The notes under the pieces: model-generated
Database searches by the model: none
Told to the model about the DNA's origin: nothing
Seen by the model: the letters and a program-made list of their open reading frames with translations, nothing else
NCBI RefSeq assembly: GCF_016097555.1
Contig: NC_054708.1
Coordinates: 803,890-867,889 of the forward strand
Reading direction: 5' to 3'
DNA length: 64,000 nucleotides
DNA from: Gigantopelta aegis
Lineage: Eukaryota; Mollusca; Gastropoda; Neomphalida; Peltospiridae
Translations under genes and position numbers: made by a program
Shown here: positions 61,601 through 64,000 of the stretch, in pieces
Layout of the letters: the number at the start of each line of letters is the position of its first letter
How positions within the stretch are numbered: position 1 is the first letter of the stretch

Positions 61601-63707
61601 CAAACCATGGGAACTCATTTATAATACCATTTATTTAAATCATTGCAAAAATCTGTGCAAAGAGACACATTTTCAAATTCAATATAAACAGGGTTCTAAA
61701 AAGAAACAAAAATTCACTTGCCATTCACATTTTGCATACTGAAATCATGTTAACCGTAATCAATTTGTTAATTTACACAACACATAGGAACTCGAAAATT
61801 ATCAATGTAAATGTATTTGACATCAAACATAGAGCGGGAATCTTTGACTACTTTTTGGAGGGCAGCGATTGACAGAAAAATACATAGCTTGGTCTCTGAC
61901 TGTAATGAGTGTATATAACTGTCCAAATGTCCACCTAGCTCTTTTCAATTAGAATGACCATCAAAATTGCGCCAAATTTCCTTCATGTAAACGTGCACCT
62001 CTTTCTCTTTTGATATAATCCTACGGGACTTTCAAAATTCCATAGCACCAATTACACCCCGCCTGTCCCTTCTCTAACCCTCCCCCACCTCTTTCCTGTC
62101 CTGGACAGAGGGATCTGGCCAAGGCCGGTCCCTGTGCCCAGTATAGGTGTGCCCTACAACAGCTTGCTCTGAATGTGCACGTAAAGTCTTTCACTTCACT
62201 TCACTTCAACTAGCTCTCTTACAGTCAGAGTACTCAGGCTACTTGGCTACCAGATAAATGGCAGCAAGCATGTCCATTCAAGTAGTTGCATAGCTAAAGG
62301 TAGTGGGCGAAGTTGTGGTCTTGAGTTCATCAGTTGATAAATTTGTTTGTGGACAAAATCTATACAAAATTATCATCTAAGGTCGACGACAGTCACTTTT
62401 CGCACCCTTGTTTTGGCTTCATACACAGAAAATAAAACATATCCAACGGTAATTTTTTGATATGATATATTTGACAAAAGGTACTTTTTATTTCTTTCAC
62501 CTTTTGAAACTTAAAATTAATATTTTGTCCAGAATTATGAAAAATAACAAAATACCAACCTGTAAACAACGTTGTCCGCTTGTTATAGAAATTTGACAGG
62601 GGTCAAGGTTAGTAGACCAGTTTTTATTTTAATGTGGCGAAGCATTGTAATAATATAGCTAATTTTGAATTTGAATGACGTCAGTATTCCAATGACGTCA
62701 CTTTGAATCGCCTTACAATAATCATACACTGGGTACATGACGTTTCTTTCCGTTTTAAGAATGCTGGAAAAATTCCAATGCAAACTTGCTATTGAAATTT
62801 TTTTGTTTGAACATTACCAATGCGGAAAGATTTCTGCCCGCATCAAGTGCTAGGGTCTGGATTCGAACTCCAGACCATCGGGACTGTAGCCGAGCACTGT
62901 ATCCACTCGGCCACGCAGTGGATCAACAAGCGAGACTGCATTTTAATAGTTTTAAATCTCATAGCGTGTATTTTGACGGAATGAACCGAGTGTTTACGGA
63001 ATAAAACGAACCTTTAGTCCCATAATGCCTCATTGTGTCTTCTGTGCTATATTTCTACCAAAAGCACCAATAAAAGCACCGTATTGGAGGAAATTTTACA
63101 AAGAATTGTCAAAATGTCTAATTTTTCAACGGCAAAACGTAGTGATACTGGACTACGAAATATAAATATTATGTTGCTTTTATAGAACAAAATGTTTAAA
63201 AAGGTATTGTATATAACTAACCCTAACCCTAAACTTACACTAATTCTAACAAATATTGTTGGGGGGGGGGGGGGGTGCGGGCGGATATTATACCAAGTCT
63301 AATGCATCTGAATGTGTTTGAAGAAAATCTTGTGATTAAAAAATTGTACCTTTTACGAAATATGGATTTCAAGTGAAATTACGGTAAGATATGCTATATT
63401 TATTGTGTACGAACCCAAAACAAGGGTGCGAAAAGTGACTGTCGTCGACCTTAGTATGATCTACAACCCCCCCCCCCACCCCCTCCAAGTCCAAATACTA
63501 ACTTCAAATAGCCTACACACACACCTCTACAAACACCTAAAGCAAAAGCCACGAATTAACAACTGAATCTCTCAGTTGCTGGTATTTTCCGACGCCTTTT
63601 AATCATTTTTTTAATATGAGAAACCCAAATAATAATTGATACCTCTGAATTCCAGCAAATAAACAAAACCCCAGCGAAATTGTAAATAAAAAGATCATCT
63701 GCTCCAT
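52323..63707 (-). CDS. Two-LU-domain (Ly6/uPAR) transmembrane protein gene, 5 exons, complete
   Basis: Exons in coding order: 63707-63643, 59623-59311, 57030-56892, 55662-55511, 52634-52323. All junctions are AG/GT and all phases agree; 981 nt encode 326 residues and a stop. Layout: signal peptide 1-21 (MEQMIFLFTISLGFCLFAGI); LU domain 1 about 22-145, ending in CCNTDNCN; LU domain 2 about 158-243, starting LCYTG and ending in a CC-x4-C motif; Pro/Ser linker; transmembrane helix about 269-294 with GxxxG spacing; basic stop-transfer YRKRK; 27-residue tail. There are seven or more N-glycosylation sequons (NES, NVS, NFS, NIS, NMT, NQT, NRT). CCxxxxCN is the LU-family signature. Most LU proteins are GPI-anchored or secreted, so a helix and tail suggest a cell-surface receptor or co-receptor. 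The specific ligand is unknown. Confidence 0.85.
52612..53235 (-). repeat. 45-bp array carrying the exon 5 acceptor of the LU gene
   Basis: About 13 units. On the minus strand each reads ctattgttag then GTTACCATTGGGAACAGAAC, closely copying the real acceptor tttgttgtatag and exon start GTTACCGTTGGGAACAGAAC. Each unit therefore has a usable-looking AG. In the exon frame each unit then reaches TAG. Confidence 0.94.
53236..54640. other. Intron 4 of the LU gene, no recognised element
   Basis: AT-rich with A runs near 53790-53840. One more echo of the array motif at 54400 (gtatgtagttctgttcacaa). Confidence 0.55.
54645..55045. repeat. Dispersed repeat, GGGCCATAACTCTG family, two monomers
   Basis: Two related halves (54655 and 54820) each have gccataactctgt, aatttgccat, gtaacactac or gtaacagtac, aaagctatacaca and tcaatatcttgag. 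It ends with gatggacagacggactgac and cctacagtcccctctggg. Probably an interspersed mobile repeat. Confidence 0.7.
55090..55490. repeat. 52-bp tandem array, about 7-8 units
   Basis: Core aataatgaactctgtaga then tagaaccacctcttttcc. It lies about 20 bp downstream of the exon 4 donor of the LU gene. No exon similarity was noted. Confidence 0.94.
55511..55662 (-). CDS. LU-domain gene, exon 4 (second LU domain)
   Basis: Acceptor aacactttcag, donor AAATG|gtaagt; two leading bases plus 50 codons (residues 173-223). It reads SLSYCKRPDSMCARSS and later SSYFCDSVYCKENNMTDSW. Six Cys including the last TCKM fit the middle of an LU fold. Phase 0 exit matches exon 5. Confidence 0.88.
55665..56365. repeat. 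22-bp array with higher-order structure next to exon 4
   Basis: Units gtgttaaataggagtaac plus gtga, with variants (gaagtaac, gagtagcg, acagga) that recur in the same order about every 180 bp, indicating a higher-order repeat. It starts at the exon 4 acceptor (aacactttcag) whose first bases resemble the unit. Confidence 0.92.
56370..56935 (-). repeat. 57-bp array of exon 3 end plus donor (LU gene)
   Basis: About ten units. Minus strand: TGTTACACTGGATCAAAC, ATGTCTACAGTTCC, TACAG|gtaattatag, then aatttaatg. The first copy is the true exon end. 57 bp is 19 codons, and the frame stays open through all units (CYTGSNMSTVPTG then NYSNLM), each ending with the same phase-1 donor. Confidence 0.95.
56892..57030 (-). 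CDS. LU-domain gene, exon 3 (CCxxxxCN motif, start of second LU)
   Basis: Acceptor attgtgtttcag, donor CCTACAG|gtaatt; 46 codons plus one base (residues 127-172). It contains FCCNTDNCN, closing LU domain 1, and QQLCYTGSNISTVPT, opening LU domain 2. Its 3' end and donor are the seed of the 57-bp array at 56370-56935; its 5' end and acceptor resemble the array at 57031-57232. Confidence 0.9.
57031..57232 (-). repeat. Imperfect repeats around the exon 3 acceptor (LU gene)
   Basis: Units with ggatatttgaaacacaata or gatatctcaaacacaataac echo the true junction ggttatctgaaacacaataac. Confidence 0.8.
57235..57536 (-). repeat. SINE, family A, full length with tRNA-like promoter
   Basis: On the minus strand: gggcgggacataggttagtt (box A region), gggatcgattcc reversed is box B-like (ggaatcgatccc), then the body and tail ccttaaccatatgtccgac and caatgtgttgagtgcgtcg. 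It splits the array 57031-57815. Confidence 0.85.
57540..57815. repeat. 38-bp array, about 6 units (continuation)
   Basis: Core gagacaggatatcggaaa then caaaataatatagctc. The same motif as 57031-57232 on the other side of the SINE, but more homogeneous. Confidence 0.93.
57816..59310. other. Intron 2 of the LU gene
   Basis: Mostly unique AT-rich DNA. A SINE family B tail (cctgaaccttaattggata) lies near 58585. No exon found. Confidence 0.55.
58525..58625 (+). repeat. SINE family B tail fragment
   Basis: cgtgcctgaaccttaattgg matches the end of the copy at 34845-35095 in reverse. Confidence 0.5.
59311..59623 (-). CDS. LU-domain gene, exon 2 (first LU domain)
   Basis: Acceptor aaaatgttgcag, donor CAAT|gtgagt; 104 codons plus one leading base (residues 22-126). 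It begins CSSSTVSYCYFGN, the C-x7-C-Y entry of an LU domain, and continues with FANFSCDYQGLC. Spacing is longer than in vertebrate Ly6 (an extra loop of about 40 residues). Three N-glycosylation sequons are present. Confidence 0.88.
59626..59956 (-). repeat. 48-bp array around the exon 2 acceptor (LU gene)
   Basis: About 6.6 units. Minus strand units have ggattattttaaaatgttgcc, matching the real intron end attttaaaatgttgcag except that cag became cctgg. Thus these copies lost the acceptor. The last unit is interrupted by a MITE. Confidence 0.93.
59957..60204. mobile_element. 248-bp MITE with 4-bp target duplication
   Basis: Ends GAAGAGTTCAGGTGCAAAAC in both orientations (about 25 bp inverted repeats). 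ATGT at 59953-59956 and 60205-60208. The flanks rejoin into a unit of the 48-bp array (atacatgtaccagg), which shows the empty site. No coding. Confidence 0.93.
60209..60661. other. Intron 1 of the LU gene, proximal part
   Basis: Unique AT-rich sequence with a short (TTA)n at 60606. Nothing recognised. Confidence 0.55.
60667..60913. mobile_element. MITE, TTTCTGCC family (copy 2), 247 bp
   Basis: Ends TAGGGTTTCTGCCAGA (left) and CAGTGTTTCTGCCAGA (reverse of right), with gcgccatacccaaa inside both ends. CTAGT duplicated at 60662-60666 and 60914-60918. A run of about 20 C is in the middle. Confidence 0.82.
60919..62060. other. Intron 1 of the LU gene, nothing recognised
   Basis: A weak internal repeat at 61500-61620 (catgggaacc...tttcggttcc) was seen. 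No exon or TE end. Confidence 0.5.
62095..62210 (+). repeat. SINE 3' tail, family C
   Basis: ctgtgcccagtataggtg then caacagcttgctctgaatgt, ending (cactt)n. The 3' end type differs from families A and B. Confidence 0.55.
62377..63454. mobile_element. MITE with long terminal inverted repeats, about 1.08 kb
   Basis: Left CTAAGGTCGACGACAGTCAC continues ttttcgcacccttgttttgg; the right end is its reverse complement, about 55 bp with two or three differences. No transposase. A SINE head lies inside at about 62815-63005. Related to 38180-38695. Confidence 0.9.
62815..63005 (-). repeat. tRNA-like SINE head
   Basis: Minus strand: gcgtggccgagtggatac (box A-like) and gagttcgaatcc (box B). The two boxes fit a Ser/Leu-type tRNA origin. 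The rest does not fold as a full tRNA in my reading, and it sits inside a MITE. Confidence 0.6.
63455..63642. other. Start of intron 1 of the LU gene
   Basis: Contains C runs at 63467 and the donor gtatca at 63642. Nothing else. Confidence 0.5.
63643..63707 (-). CDS. LU-domain gene, exon 1 (signal peptide)
   Basis: The ATG at 63707 follows an A/G-rich leader. It encodes MEQMIFLFTISLGFCLFAGI then Q, a classic hydrophobic signal peptide, and ends CAGAG|gtatca in phase 2. Exon 2 supplies the one base needed to finish the codon (Arg). An upstream in-frame Met at 63800 would hide the signal peptide behind 31 polar residues, so 63707 is preferred. Confidence 0.78.
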
Positions 63708-64000
63708 CTTTCTTTTTCTTTCAACAGACAGCCCTCCTTTAATACGGAGCACTAACTGGTCATTTGTGTATTTGAATATGCCGATGCTATTTGTAATCAC
63801 AAAATGCGCCTTAAATATTCAAAATACAAAATCAGTTAACTGTCATTTAAATTAACTTGGCTTTCAAGTGCCTGTTTATCTCTGAAATTATTTTCAAAGT
63901 TAATAGACTGAAAAAATACTTGTGTTGTTTGAGACCCTAAAAAACAAGGGCAAGTAACTTGTATTGACTGCATCCAACGGACGATAAGTGGTTAAAAAAG
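63708..64000 (-). promoter_or_regulatory. Probable 5' UTR and proximal promoter of the LU gene
   Basis: Upstream of the chosen ATG on the minus strand lies a purine-rich leader (aaagaaaaagaaag). No clear TATA box or initiator could be assigned, so the transcription start is unknown. A further upstream exon is possible. Confidence 0.35.

Noticed and set aside
62850..62935. A true tRNA gene
   Set aside because: Box A and box B are present but I could not pair a full cloverleaf, and it continues into a SINE-like body inside a MITE.

Overview
This is animal nuclear DNA, most likely from a mollusc (gastropod or bivalve). The evidence is GT-AG introns with consistent codon phases, several tRNA-derived SINE families of a kind common in molluscan genomes, many Tc1/mariner-type transposons, and very long intronic minisatellites. 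The species cannot be named from this window. No bacterial genes, CRISPR arrays or rRNA genes were seen.

Two real protein genes were found by joining exons through matching splice sites and phases. Gene 1 (+ strand, 907-36739, 13 exons in the window, 5' end missing) encodes the last 651 residues of a membrane protein. It has a von Willebrand factor D region, a furin-type RSKR site, one EGF module, a Cys-rich juxtamembrane region, one transmembrane helix and a Tyr-rich tail. This matches the VWDE-like family. Gene 2 (- strand, 63707-52323, 5 exons, complete, 326 residues) encodes a signal peptide, two Ly6/uPAR (LU, three-finger) domains, one transmembrane helix and a short tail. The two genes converge and are separated by about 15.6 kb of repeats and retroelement debris.

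Layout: 1-9.1 kb, gene 1 VWD exons with short arrays; 9.1-14.2 kb, a 53-bp satellite-like array; 14.6-16.2 kb, an array and shattered copies of exon 6; 16.3-19.3 kb, a deleted mariner and a broken Tc1 element; 22.1-28.4 kb, a 58-bp array; 29.1-34.1 kb, the carcass of a THAP-domain transposon holding two Tc1 elements (one with an intact transposase ORF) and a pogo-like element; 34-37.5 kb, the end of gene 1; 37-52 kb, intergenic arrays, MITEs, SINEs and a decayed Ty3/gypsy fragment; 52.3-63.7 kb, gene 2.

The most unusual observation is that many of the tandem arrays are built on splice junctions. Units at about a dozen exon-intron boundaries, in both unrelated genes, carry a copy of the adjacent acceptor or donor and often part of the exon. 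At gene 2 exon 3 the units are 57 bp, stay in frame and each keep a donor, so the exon could in principle be lengthened in 19-residue steps. At the end of gene 1 the repeated unit contains the stop codon and polyadenylation-like hexamers. Whether this is a general process in this genome is an inference that needs a genome-wide test.
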